From: SZUA-430 sp044375275
GTDB taxonomy: Bacteria > Pseudomonadota > Alphaproteobacteria > Micropepsales > Micropepsaceae
NCBI GenBank assembly: GCA_044375275.1
Contig: JBILMZ010000226.1
Span: 1 to 5,394, forward strand
Reading direction: 5' to 3'
Length of the DNA: 5,394 nucleotides
Shown: positions 1 to 5,394 of the stretch, piece by piece
Layout: each line of letters starts with the position of its first letter
Position numbering within the stretch: position 1 is the stretch's first letter
The notes under the pieces: model-generated
Databases searched by the model: none
Told to the model about the DNA's origin: nothing
What the model saw: the letters and a program-made list of their open reading frames with translations, nothing else
Program-made: the position numbers and the translations under genes

Positions 1-2029
1 CCACGGGACCCTGCAGGTCAAAGGCCTTCAGCACGCGCGGATGAAGCTCGCCGAAATAGGCGATGACGTTCTTCGGACCGAGACGCAACACGCCCGAGCG
101 GCCGGGATGGTACCAAGCTGGCGCGTCGAGTGTCGTCTGTGCGCTTTCCGGGGACATGCCGCAGGCTTCCAGCACGGCGAAGACATCTGCCTTGGCCTCG
201 AACGCATCGGCAGCCCACGACTCGCGCGACCAATGACGTGGCCCTGCGCCCATGCGCAGACCGGCTGCGGCCGTTGTCTGCTGGCCGGGGTCGGCGCCGT
301 GGAACTGCGGGCCCACCTCAAACACGGCGAGGTCCTTCTGGCCGCGTGCGGCGTTGCGCTGGAACGCCGCGAGGAGACCCGGCAGCACGCTCGGGCGCAT
401 GGCATCGAGGTCGGCCGAGATCGGGTTGGCGAGGATCAGCGCTTCAGGCACGCCGCCAAAGAGGCTCGCCTGCGCCTGCGCGACGAAGGACCAGGTCATG
501 GCTTCAGACATGCCGCGGGACGCAAGCGTGCGCTTGGCGGCGCGCACGCGCTTCTGCATCGGCGTCAGCACGGGCTGCGGAATGGCCGGCGAACGCGGCA
601 GTGGCGTCGATGGCACCTTGTCGAGACCATGGATGCGGATCACTTCTTCCACGAGGTCAGCCGGGCCGTGTATGTCAGGGCGCCAGCCAGGCACCGTAAC
701 GCGCGTGCCTACGACGGCGCGGAAGCCCAGGCGGTCGAGGATGCTCATGGCTTCAGCCTGGTGCATCTTCACGCCGCACAGGCGCTCGACCAGCGCCGGA
801 TCAAACGTGATATCGCGCTTCGTGTCCGGTGCGCGACCGGCCACCGTCATGTCGCTGGGTTCGCCACCACAGAGTTCGATCACGTAGCGCGTCGCGAGGT
901 CGAGGCCGTCCGCGACATAATCCGGGTCCACGCCGCGCTCGAAGCGGTAGCGGGCGTCGGAGTTGATGCCGAGTTCCCTGCCCGTGCGCGCCGTGCGAAC
1001 GGGATCGAACCAGGCGCTTTCGATGAAGACATTCGTGGTGGCTTCCGTGACGCCAGTTGATTCGCCACCCATGACGCCCGCGAGGCCCAGTACGCCGCTG
1101 TCATCGGCGATGACGCACATTTCCTCATCGAGCGTGTAGGTCTTGCCATCCAGCGCCACCAGCGTCTCGCCCTTGCGGGCGAGGCGGGCGTGGATTTCAC
1201 CCTTGAGCTTGTCAGCATCATAGACGTGCAGCGGACGCGCGCGGTCGAGCGAGATCAGGTTCGTGATGTCGACGAGGGCCGAGATCGGACGAAGGCCCAC
1301 GGCCTTGAGGCGCTGCTGCAGCCAAGCCGGCGAGGCCACGTTCTTCACGCCACGCACGAGGCGCCCGGCGAATACGGGACACGCGTTCTTCGTCGTGTCT
1401 TCAAAACGCAGTCCGATCTGGACCGTGTTGTTGAAGCGCGCGTTGATCCTGACGGGCTGTTCCGCCTTCAGGCGGCCAAGGCCCGCGGCGGACAGGTCAC
1501 GCGCGATGCCACGCACGCCGGTGCAGTCCGGGCGGTTGGGTGTCAGCTTGATCTCGATGACCGGATCGAGGAGGCCCAACACTTCGGCGAAGGGCTTGCC
1601 CACCGGCGCGTCAGCCGGCAGGTCGATGATGCCGTCGTGTTCCTGGCTCAGGCCCATCTCGCGTTCCGAGCAGAGCATGCCATTGGATTCGACGCCGCGG
1701 ATCGCCGACTTCTTCAGTTCCAGGCCTGTCGCTGGAATGACCGTTCCCGAGCGCGCGAAGACGCCCTTCATGCCGGCGCGCGCGTTCGGTGCGCCGCAGA
1801 CGACCTGGAGTTTCTCGGTTCCGGTGTCGACGATGCAGACACGCAGCTTGTCGGCGTTGGGGTGCTTCTCGGCGGACACGACATGCGCCACGGTGAACGC
1901 GGCGAGATCCTTTGCCTTGTCTTCAACGCCTTCGACCTCGAGGCCGATATGGGTCAGCGTGTCGGCGATCCTGTCGATGGAGGCGTCGGTGTCGAGGTGG
2001 TCTTTCAGCCAGGAGAGGGTGAACTTCAT
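1..2029 (-). CDS. pheT: Phenylalanyl-tRNA synthetase beta subunit, 3' end beyond the window
   Basis: Beta chain of the cytoplasmic (alpha-beta)2 synthetase that charges tRNA-Phe with phenylalanine. It supplies tRNA binding and editing of mischarged tyrosine. Translating the minus strand from the ATG at 2029-2027 gives 676 codons without a stop, running off position 1. The protein begins MKFTLSWLKDHL, as the family does. In order: the OB-fold tRNA-binding domain (about residues 40-150, with HPNADKL at 56-62 and GMLCSE at 117-122), the TPNRPDC motif at 163-169, the B3/4 editing domain (about 210-390, VDITN at 253-257, MGGE at 320-323), the B5 domain (about 406-475, GWRPDI at 448-453), then the catalytic-like core with WYHPGRSG at 639-646. 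The family is usually near 800 residues, so roughly 120 are missing, including the C-terminal FDX-ACB anticodon-binding domain. A good Shine-Dalgarno (AGAGGAG, 2038-2044) lies 8 nt before the ATG and fixes the start. It is not disrupted within the window. Confidence 0.97.
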   Translation of the reverse strand, partial: MKFTLSWLKDHLDTDASIDRIADTLTHIGLEVEGVEDKAKDLAAFTVAHVVSAEKHPNADKLRVCIVDTGTEKLQVVCGAPNARAGMKGVFARSGTVIPATGLELKKSAIRGVESNGMLCSEREMGLSQEHDGIIDLPADAPVGKPFAEVLGLLDPVIEIKLTPNRPDCTGVRGIARDLSAAGLGRLKAEQPVRINARFNNTVQIGLRFEDTTKNACPVFAGRLVRGVKNVASPAWLQQRLKAVGLRPISALVDITNLISLDRARPLHVYDADKLKGEIHARLARKGETLVALDGKTYTLDEEMCVIADDSGVLGLAGVMGGESTGVTEATTNVFIESAWFDPVRTARTGRELGINSDARYRFERGVDPDYVADGLDLATRYVIELCGGEPSDMTVAGRAPDTKRDITFDPALVERLCGVKMHQAEAMSILDRLGFRAVVGTRVTVPGWRPDIHGPADLVEEVIRIHGLDKVPSTPLPRSPAIPQPVLTPMQKRVRAAKRTLASRGMSEAMTWSFVAQAQASLFGGVPEALILANPISADLDAMRPSVLPGLLAAFQRNAARGQKDLAVFEVGPQFHGADPGQQTTAAAGLRMGAGPRHWSRESWAADAFEAKADVFAVLEACGMSPESAQTTLDAPAWYHPGRSGVLRLGPKNVIAYFGELHPRVLKAFDLQGPV

Positions 2030-2250
2030 TGCACGGTCTCCTCTGATGGCCAGGCAACTTCCTGGTTTTGCGACCGGACGCTCCCGTCACTCTTCCTCAC
2101 GCAGTGAGGAAGTACCTGCGCAGGCGCAGCCTGCTGCAGGGGATGGAGTTCCTGGCGCGGCGTCCTTCCGGAGGGCACTCCCTCCCCTGCAGCACCTTCG
2201 GTGCGCAGGTACTCCCTCATTTCATGAGGGAGAGAGTGTTGAGCGCTCAT
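2026..2250 (-). other. 74-codon reading frame bridging pheS and pheT (coding status doubtful)
   Basis: A reading frame starts at the ATG at 2250-2248, which overlaps the pheS TGA as ATGA. It stays open through the whole pheS-pheT gap and ends at a TGA (2028-2026) that overlaps the pheT ATG, again as ATGA. The run GGGAGG (2260-2265), inside the last pheS codons, is a good Shine-Dalgarno 9 nt before the first ATG. The predicted peptide starts MSAQHSLPHEMREYL and ends PSEETVQ. It resembles no family I know, and its composition is what the palindromic element at 2088-2238 dictates. I infer that it may matter as a ribosome path for translational coupling more than as a protein. A chance open frame remains a real possibility, because stops are sparse in this GC-rich DNA. 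Confidence 0.3.
2088..2238. repeat. Nested, multi-branched palindromic element between pheS and pheT
   Basis: Pairs of arms converge on one centre, with side hairpins between them. Outer stem: CACTCT 2088-2093 with 2233-2238. Side hairpins: 9-bp stem 2092-2100/2104-2112 with loop GCA, and 9-bp stem 2212-2220/2224-2232 with loop TTC. Middle stem: AGTACCTGCGCA 2111-2122 with 2202-2213, perfect over 12 bp. Second pair of side hairpins: 6-bp stem 2120-2125/2129-2134 with loop GCA, and 5-bp stem 2192-2196/2200-2204 with loop TTC. Inner stem: 2133-2149 with 2177-2193, pairing at 16 of 17 positions. Some side-hairpin bases are shared with the main stems, so alternative folds compete: one long hairpin or a branched cross. 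The element lacks in-frame stops in two plus-strand frames and in the linking minus-strand frame. It resembles the small palindromic repeats dispersed in many bacterial genomes, but I cannot assign a named family or tell from one copy whether it is repeated. Confidence 0.85.
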
Positions 2251-3323
2251 CGGCTGAGCCCTCCCGCAAGCGAAGGTATGTCGAGCGAGGCGAAGCCGTA
2301 GTGCTTCAACCAGCGAATGTCGGCGTCGAAGAAGGCGCGCAGGTCTGGTGCGCCGTATTTCAGCATCGCCAGACGGTCGAGACCCATGCCCCAGGCAAAG
2401 CCCTGGTACTTGTTCGGGTCGTGGCCGCACATCTCGATGACCTTCGGGTGGACCATGCCGCAGCCGAGGATCTCGAGCCAGTCATTGCCCTGCCCCAGCT
2501 TGATCTCCGGGCCGGAACGGTCGCAGCGAATGTCGACTTCGGCGGATGGCTCGGTGAACGGGAAGTGCGACGGGCGCAGCCGCATCTCGACCTGCGGCAC
2601 CTCGAACAGGGCGCGGCAGAATTCCTCGAGGATCCACTTCAGGTGCCCCATGTGCGCGCTCTTGTCGATGACGAGACCTTCGATCTGATGGAACATCGGC
2701 GTGTGGGTCTGGTCGCTGTCCATGCGATAGACGCGGCCCGGCACGACGATGCGGATCGGCGGCTTCTGGGCCAGCATCGTGCGCACCTGCACCGGCGAGG
2801 TATGCGTGCGCAGCAGATGGCGCGTCCCGTCGGCCTTGGGCTTCAGGTAGAACGTGTCGTGCATCTGGCGAGCCGGATGCTCGGGCGGAATGTTCAGCTT
2901 CGTGAAGTTGTAGTCATCGCTCTCGATATCCGGACCTTCGGCGATGGCGAAACCCATCTCGGCGAAGATGGCGATGGCTTCATCGAGCACCTGCGTGACG
3001 GGATGAATGCGGCCGGAAAGCTCGGGGCGTACCGACAGCGTGACGTCGACGCGCTCGGATGCGAGCTTTGCTTCCAGCGCCATGTCACCCAGTGCCGCCT
3101 TGCGCTCTGCAAGACGGGCCGACACGCGGTCGCGCATGGCGTTGACCTGGGCGCCGAAGGTCTTGCGTTCGTCAGGAGAGAGGGCGCCCAGCGTCTTCAG
3201 GAGCTCGCTGATCGAGCCCTTCTTGCCGAGGAGTTCGACGCGGACAGCCTCAAGGGCTGCCTCGTCGATGGCGGCGTCGATGCTGGAGAGCGCATCGCGC
3301 TCGGTCGTTTCAAGATTCTGCAT
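2247..3323 (-). CDS. pheS: Phenylalanyl-tRNA synthetase alpha subunit
   Basis: Catalytic chain of phenylalanyl-tRNA synthetase, a class II enzyme that activates phenylalanine with ATP and transfers it to tRNA-Phe, working with PheT in the cytoplasm. The protein has 358 residues, a normal full length. Residues 1 to about 100 are the charged N-terminal helical (coiled-coil) arm that contacts tRNA. The catalytic core follows: THTSPVQVR at 173-181, class II motif 2 with GRVYRMD at 196-202 and the FHQIEG segment at 211-216, and motif 3 with GFAWGMGLDR at 308-317. Ala310 aligns with Ala294 of the E. coli enzyme, which lines the phenylalanine pocket. The C-terminus (DIPSLAGGLSR) looks native, so the palindrome downstream has not altered it. 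The start is fixed by the usual N-terminal length, but the ribosome site is weak (at best GGAA, 13 nt upstream) and lies in a structured leader. A 217-bp gap separates it from pheT. Confidence 0.98.
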   Translation of the reverse strand: MQNLETTERDALSSIDAAIDEAALEAVRVELLGKKGSISELLKTLGALSPDERKTFGAQVNAMRDRVSARLAERKAALGDMALEAKLASERVDVTLSVRPELSGRIHPVTQVLDEAIAIFAEMGFAIAEGPDIESDDYNFTKLNIPPEHPARQMHDTFYLKPKADGTRHLLRTHTSPVQVRTMLAQKPPIRIVVPGRVYRMDSDQTHTPMFHQIEGLVIDKSAHMGHLKWILEEFCRALFEVPQVEMRLRPSHFPFTEPSAEVDIRCDRSGPEIKLGQGNDWLEILGCGMVHPKVIEMCGHDPNKYQGFAWGMGLDRLAMLKYGAPDLRAFFDADIRWLKHYGFASLDIPSLAGGLSR

Positions 3324-3327
3324 GGCG

Positions 3328-3431
3328 GTTCGTTCCGATTCGAGTACCCATAGTTCTATCCCGGATGAGCGTGATGGTCCGGCAAAAGCGGACCATCAGA
3401 CTTCATTCGGGATGGAGCACGGCGAACGAAC
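3328..3431. promoter_or_regulatory. Nested inverted repeats in the rplT-pheS gap, candidate pheS leader structure
   Basis: Three concentric inverted repeats occupy the 123-bp gap. The innermost is a perfect 10-bp stem, 3372-3381 with 3389-3398 (TGATGGTCCG), around a 7-nt loop. The middle one is 3358-3367 with 3404-3413, pairing at 9 of 10 positions (ATCCCGGATG/CATTCGGGAT). The outer one is a perfect 8-bp pair, GTTCGTTC 3328-3335 with 3424-3431. On the transcript the outer arm lies 5-12 nt before the pheS ATG, where a ribosome-binding site would be. No U-run follows the inner hairpin, so a simple intrinsic terminator is unlikely. A role in holding down pheS translation, in RNA processing, or in stabilising the upstream rpmI-rplT mRNA is inference. 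Confidence 0.6.
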
Positions 3432-3446
3432 TGGACGCGAACTGCC

Positions 3447-3803
3447 CTACTTCGCCGCGCTGGCTGCCTGGGTGACCAGGGCTTTGAAGGCCTCGGGCTC
3501 GCGCACGGCGAGATCGGCGAGGATCTTGCGGTCAACCACAATACCCGCCAAACCGAGACCGCTGATAAATCGGCCATAGGTGAGGCCGTGTTCGCGGACG
3601 GCGGCGTTGATGCGCTGGATCCAGAGGGCGCGGAAATTGCGCTTGCGCAGCTTGCGCCCGATATAGGCGTGCTGGCCGGACTTATCGACGGCGGCGTTGG
3701 CCGTCGTGATGTTGTTCTTGCGACGACCGCGGAAACCCTTGGCCTGCTTCAGTACTTTCTTGCGGCGAGCGTGGCTCGGAACCGCTCTTGGTGCACGTGA
3801 CAT
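3447..3803 (-). CDS. rplT: 50S ribosomal protein L20
   Basis: Early-assembling protein of the large ribosomal subunit that binds 23S rRNA. In some bacteria it also represses its own operon by binding leader RNA. The protein has 118 residues, the normal size. The basic N-terminal extension (HARRKK at 11-16, GFRGRRKN at 23-30) enters the rRNA. The globular half carries the diagnostic LWIQRINAA and DRKILADLAV segments. The ATG at 3803 is preceded 9 nt away by AAGGA (3813-3817), which overlaps the rpmI stop codon; the genes are 12 bp apart, so translational coupling is likely. One oddity is that residues 4-9 read APRAVP, whereas the family usually has VKRGV(T/I), so the commonly conserved Lys5 and Gly7 are replaced and two prolines introduced. 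The frame is intact on both sides of this stretch. Confidence 0.98.
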   Translation of the reverse strand: MSRAPRAVPSHARRKKVLKQAKGFRGRRKNNITTANAAVDKSGQHAYIGRKLRKRNFRALWIQRINAAVREHGLTYGRFISGLGLAGIVVDRKILADLAVREPEAFKALVTQAASAAK

Positions 3804-3815
3804 TGATGATCGTCC

Positions 3816-4016
3816 TTACCGGTTATAGGGCATCCAGAGCTTTACGCGCGGTGTATCGGCCTCGGAGAGGACGAATGTACCGCGGGCGTGAAGCTTGCGC
3901 TTGGAACTGCGACGGATAAGACGGTGGCGCTTCATCACGCCGCCATGCTTGACCTTACCGGTGGCCGTCATCTTGAAGCGCTTTTTAGCGCCTGATTTGG
4001 TCTTCAACTTGGGCAT
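3816..4016 (-). CDS. rpmI: 50S ribosomal protein L35
   Basis: Small, very basic protein of the large ribosomal subunit. The 66 residues match the usual length. The N-terminus MPKLKTKSGAKKRFK is the family signature, followed by TATGKVKHG, the KRH segment near residue 29, an LS..D region and the terminal WMPYNR. The start is unambiguous: AAGGAG (4023-4028) is 6 nt before the ATG, the strongest ribosome-binding site in the window. It is the first gene of a probable rpmI-rplT-pheS-pheT unit. No infC (initiation factor IF-3) gene lies immediately upstream, unlike in the enterobacterial arrangement. Confidence 0.98.
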   Translation of the reverse strand: MPKLKTKSGAKKRFKMTATGKVKHGGVMKRHRLIRRSSKRKLHARGTFVLSEADTPRVKLWMPYNR

Positions 4017-4044
4017 TTCGGTCTCCTTATGCTGGAACTCGTTC

Positions 4045-4066
4045 GAGGGACCCTTTCAGGTCCCTC
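4045..4066 (-). promoter_or_regulatory. Hairpin in the rpmI 5' leader
   Basis: GAGGGACC (4045-4052) pairs perfectly with GGTCCCTC (4059-4066) around a 6-nt loop, 29 nt before the rpmI ATG and just upstream of its Shine-Dalgarno. An additional 4-bp pair GTTC/GAAC (4041-4044 with 4071-4074) could extend it past an internal bulge. No U-run follows on the transcript. It could be part of a ribosomal-protein autoregulatory leader, but I recognise no specific L20-binding motif. Confidence 0.5.
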
Positions 4067-4087
4067 ATGTGAACGGCCTAGGCATGC

Positions 4088-4116
4088 CCCGCCCGGCAGT
4101 TCTTGTGAGGGGCGGG
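4088..4116 (-). promoter_or_regulatory. GC-rich hairpin near the predicted rpmI transcript start
   Basis: CCCGCCC at 4088-4094 pairs with GGGCGGG at 4110-4116, with a 15-nt loop. If the candidate promoter at 4117-4145 is used, this stem would form at the extreme 5' end of the rpmI transcript, where it could protect the RNA. It could instead be the end of the upstream gene's transcript, since no other hairpin is evident between 4117 and the stop codon at 4171. No U-run is visible, so I do not call it a terminator. Confidence 0.35.
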
Positions 4117-4145
4117 AAATAGCCAGAAACCGGCTGATGTTACAA
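4117..4145 (-). promoter_or_regulatory. Candidate promoter for rpmI-rplT(-pheST)
   Basis: On the minus strand, TTGTAA (4145-4140) and CTATTT (4122-4117) are separated by 17 nt. This is a sigma-70-like arrangement with a good -35 and a weak -10. It lies in the 154-bp gap before rpmI, the expected place for the operon promoter, and would start transcription near 4110. It rests on pattern matching only. Confidence 0.4.
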
Positions 4146-4170
4146 GTGGTTGTGTGGGGGGCGCGGCGGT

Positions 4171-4722
4171 TTAGCCCGCATTTTGTGGCTCAGGCGCCGG
4201 CCGGGCCCGGAAAAGGCGAAGTTTCGCGGCCCAACCCAGCAAAACCAGGCCTCCCAAACCCAGAACCGAACCCGCCCACGGGGCCCAGGCGAAATCACGC
4301 GAGGCCTCGCCGGCGACCTGTGGATAGGATCGGATGGGCGTGCCGTCCAGATAGACGACATAGGCGATATAGGATTTGCGGTTGGTCCAGGCCGGGGCCG
4401 CCAGACGTTCGGGATCGAAGAGCACCGTGAACCGGGCGCCGGGTGGCGCACGACGGACGGCAGGCTCTGCGCCAGAGTAGGACGAAAGCACGAAGTAGTT
4501 GTCGCTGCCGGACAGCTGGAAGCGAAGTCCTTCTTCATTCGTGTACTGACGGAACGAGGTGAGCGTTCCCTCCACGCGCTTCAGCGCCGTCTCATCCGGC
4601 ACCGTCGTGAAAAGCCCATGCCAGTCCGGCCTGATGAGGAAGACGGCGATCACAAGCAGCGCCATCGCCCACAGGGCGATGATGGATGGGCTCGTGATGA
4701 CTTTCTCGAGTTGGGGAAGCAT
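4171..4722 (-). CDS. Uncharacterised protein with two membrane segments
   Basis: I do not recognise this 183-residue protein. A hydrophobic helix spans about residues 13-30 (IIALWAMALLVIAVFLI) and a second about 146-166, followed by a basic tail (KLRLFRAR). By the positive-inside rule both ends face the cytoplasm and a domain of about 115 residues faces the periplasm. That domain looks beta-rich, with VEGTLTSFRQY at 50-60, RFQLSG at 67-72, FTVLFD at 98-103 and KSYIAYVVYLDG at 116-127. The helix-domain-helix plan with an 'xGtv...F' opening loosely resembles DUF3592-like membrane proteins, but the resemblance is too weak for a name. The ATG at 4722 is the only usual start after the in-frame stop 14 codons upstream. 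Its ribosome site is poor (AGGAAA, 13 nt away). It is co-oriented with rpmI, but a 154-bp gap and a candidate promoter suggest a separate unit. Confidence 0.75.
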   Translation of the reverse strand: MLPQLEKVITSPSIIALWAMALLVIAVFLIRPDWHGLFTTVPDETALKRVEGTLTSFRQYTNEEGLRFQLSGSDNYFVLSSYSGAEPAVRRAPPGARFTVLFDPERLAAPAWTNRKSYIAYVVYLDGTPIRSYPQVAGEASRDFAWAPWAGSVLGLGGLVLLGWAAKLRLFRARPAPEPQNAG

Positions 4723-4878
4723 GGCGGTCTGCGAAATTTCCTGGCCGGCGGCGTTCGTCGTTCACCAGAATTCCATATCCGGCAATGCTGAACACGTCAT
4801 GAATGCAATTAAGGATAAGGGCTTTCGACCATGACTGAGTCCCGGGGGACACAGTGGCCCTGCTTCCGGATGGTGAAT
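4723..4878. other. Non-coding gap upstream of the membrane-protein gene
   Basis: This stretch presumably holds the promoter of the gene starting at 4722, but I see no convincing -35/-10 pair; the best is ATGACG, 16 nt, ATATGG, which is weak. It contains one imperfect hairpin, ACTGAGTCC at 4834-4842 with GGACACAGT at 4847-4855 (8 of 9 pairs, loop CGGG). A GANTC site (4837-4841) lies in that stem; GANTC is the CcrM methylation target in many alphaproteobacteria. Reading frames that cross the gap have no family resemblance. Confidence 0.4.
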
Positions 4879-4908
4879 GGAGCGGCAGGACGTTACGCCT
4901 GCCGCTCC
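4879..4908 (-). terminator. Strong hairpin terminator after the MATE exporter gene
   Basis: A perfect 11-bp GC-rich stem, GGAGCGGCAGG (4879-4889) with CCTGCCGCTCC (4898-4908), closes an 8-nt loop and begins 6 nt after the stop codon of the exporter gene. In the direction of transcription only a short AUUC follows, so the U-run is poor, while a T-rich stretch follows on the opposite strand. Position and stem strength still favour a transcript end for the exporter. It separates that gene from the next one downstream. Confidence 0.7.
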
Positions 4909-4914
4909 GTTTCT

Positions 4915-5394
4915 TCAGAGTGGTCGCCGCGAGATGATCTCGAAGCGCCACACCATGCCAAAGGCTGCCACGGCGAGGCTTGCCGTCAGGCCTGTCCATA
5001 CACCGACACCCTGCCATCCGGCGCTGTAGGCCAGCACCCAGGCCATCGTAAATCCGATCAGCCAGTAGCTGAGGCCTGCGATCCACATGGGCATGTTGGC
5101 GTCCTTCAGTCCGCGCAAGCTCATCTGTCCGGTCACCTGCAGGGCGTCGAACAGATGGAAGAATGCCCCGAACATCAGGAACGAAGCGGCCAAGCGTACC
5201 ACCTCCGCCGTGTTGGGTGAATCACCCGACACGTAGAGGCTGACAAGCGTGTAGGGAAACATCGCCATGCAGGCGGCGAAGAAGACCGCAACGGCTGCCG
5301 AGCACATGATTGCCGTGTGTCCCGCCAGTCGCGCGGCCTCCGCATCACGGGCGCCTGCGGCCAGCCCCACTCGCACCGTCGCGCCAAGGCCCAT
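4915..5394 (-). CDS. MATE-family multidrug/cation antiporter, C-terminal part only
   Basis: Inner-membrane secondary transporter of the NorM/DinF-type MATE superfamily, which exports cationic compounds in exchange for Na+ or H+. Only the last 159 residues lie in the window; the family is about 450 residues with 12 helices, so the first two thirds are beyond position 5394. The codon at the edge happens to be ATG but is internal. Visible: the GLGATVRVG segment at 2-10, matching the conserved stretch around helices 7-8, then four hydrophobic helices at about 27-54, 64-86, 102-123 and 129-149. The conserved QVTGQMSLRGLKD region (86-98) lies between the second and third of these. The protein ends RFEIISRRPL, and the hairpin terminator follows directly. 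Substrate and coupling ion cannot be told from this part. Confidence 0.9.
   Translation of the reverse strand: MGLGATVRVGLAAGARDAEAARLAGHTAIMCSAAVAVFFAACMAMFPYTLVSLYVSGDSPNTAEVVRLAASFLMFGAFFHLFDALQVTGQMSLRGLKDANMPMWIAGLSYWLIGFTMAWVLAYSAGWQGVGVWTGLTASLAVAAFGMVWRFEIISRRPL

Noticed and set aside
2050..2065. A small hairpin (CCAGG/CCTGG) followed by TTTT on the plus strand, like a plus-strand terminator
   Set aside because: The stem is only 5 bp and no plus-strand gene ends here. On the minus strand it precedes the pheT ribosome site, where termination would make no sense.
41..2107. Plus-strand frames at 41-1060 (339 codons) and 1190-2107 (305 codons)
   Set aside because: Both are antisense to pheT, whose minus-strand frame is open from 2029 to the edge with every expected domain. 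Their translations are arginine- and histidine-rich shadows.
1263..3353. A plus-strand open frame of 696 codons
   Set aside because: It lies antisense to pheT and pheS, spans the gap between them, resembles no family and is explained by few stops in GC-rich antisense frames. The minus strand carries unmistakable PheS and PheT.
3356..3406. A 16-codon minus-strand leader peptide (MKSDGPLLPDHHAHPG) before pheS
   Set aside because: It has no phenylalanine codons and no Shine-Dalgarno, and it coincides with the inverted repeat. It does not fit a pheM-type attenuator.
4831..5220. A plus-strand frame of 129 codons preceded by an AAGG-rich, ribosome-site-like sequence
   Set aside because: Most of it is antisense to the MATE exporter, it crosses the terminator hairpin, and its translation has no family resemblance.
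1..5394. CRISPR arrays, tRNA or rRNA genes, insertion sequences, phage or toxin-antitoxin genes
   Set aside because: I looked on both strands and found no regularly spaced repeats, cloverleaf genes, transposase motifs or attachment-site duplications. The region is conserved housekeeping DNA.

Overview
The window reads as an ordinary chromosomal segment of a GC-rich alphaproteobacterium. The reasons are the rpmI-rplT-pheS-pheT gene order, the alphaproteobacterial character of the PheS and PheT sequences, the high GC content, and L20 features recalled as Hyphomonadaceae/Caulobacterales-like. No lineage search could be run. Every gene I accept is on the minus strand, so transcription runs from high to low coordinates.

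Layout in transcriptional order: (1) 5394-4915, the C-terminal third of a MATE-family multidrug exporter, cut by the window edge, followed by a strong hairpin terminator at 4879-4908. (2) 4914-4723, a 192-bp gap. (3) 4722-4171, a 183-residue protein with two membrane segments that I do not recognise. (4) 4170-4017, a gap with a candidate promoter and two leader hairpins. (5) rpmI (L35) at 4016-3816 and rplT (L20) at 3803-3447, 12 bp apart. (6) 3446-3324, an rplT-pheS gap containing three nested inverted repeats, the outermost covering the pheS ribosome-binding region. (7) pheS at 3323-2247. (8) 2246-2030, a pheS-pheT gap mostly filled by an elaborate 151-bp nested palindrome. (9) pheT from 2029 to the window edge, open for 676 codons and missing its C-terminal end.

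Functionally, rpmI and rplT encode two proteins of the large ribosomal subunit. pheS and pheT encode the alpha and beta chains of the (alpha-beta)2 phenylalanyl-tRNA synthetase. All four genes serve translation and are probably co-transcribed, although the structured gaps before pheS and pheT may set separate expression levels. The exporter and the small membrane protein have no evident link to translation.

There is no CRISPR array, transposase, tRNA, rRNA or phage gene. I find no convincing new multi-gene system. The unusual material is in the non-coding gaps. The main item is the pheS-pheT palindrome, which lies inside a 74-codon reading frame joined by ATGA overlaps to both the pheS stop and the pheT start. 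The second is the nested inverted-repeat leader in front of pheS.
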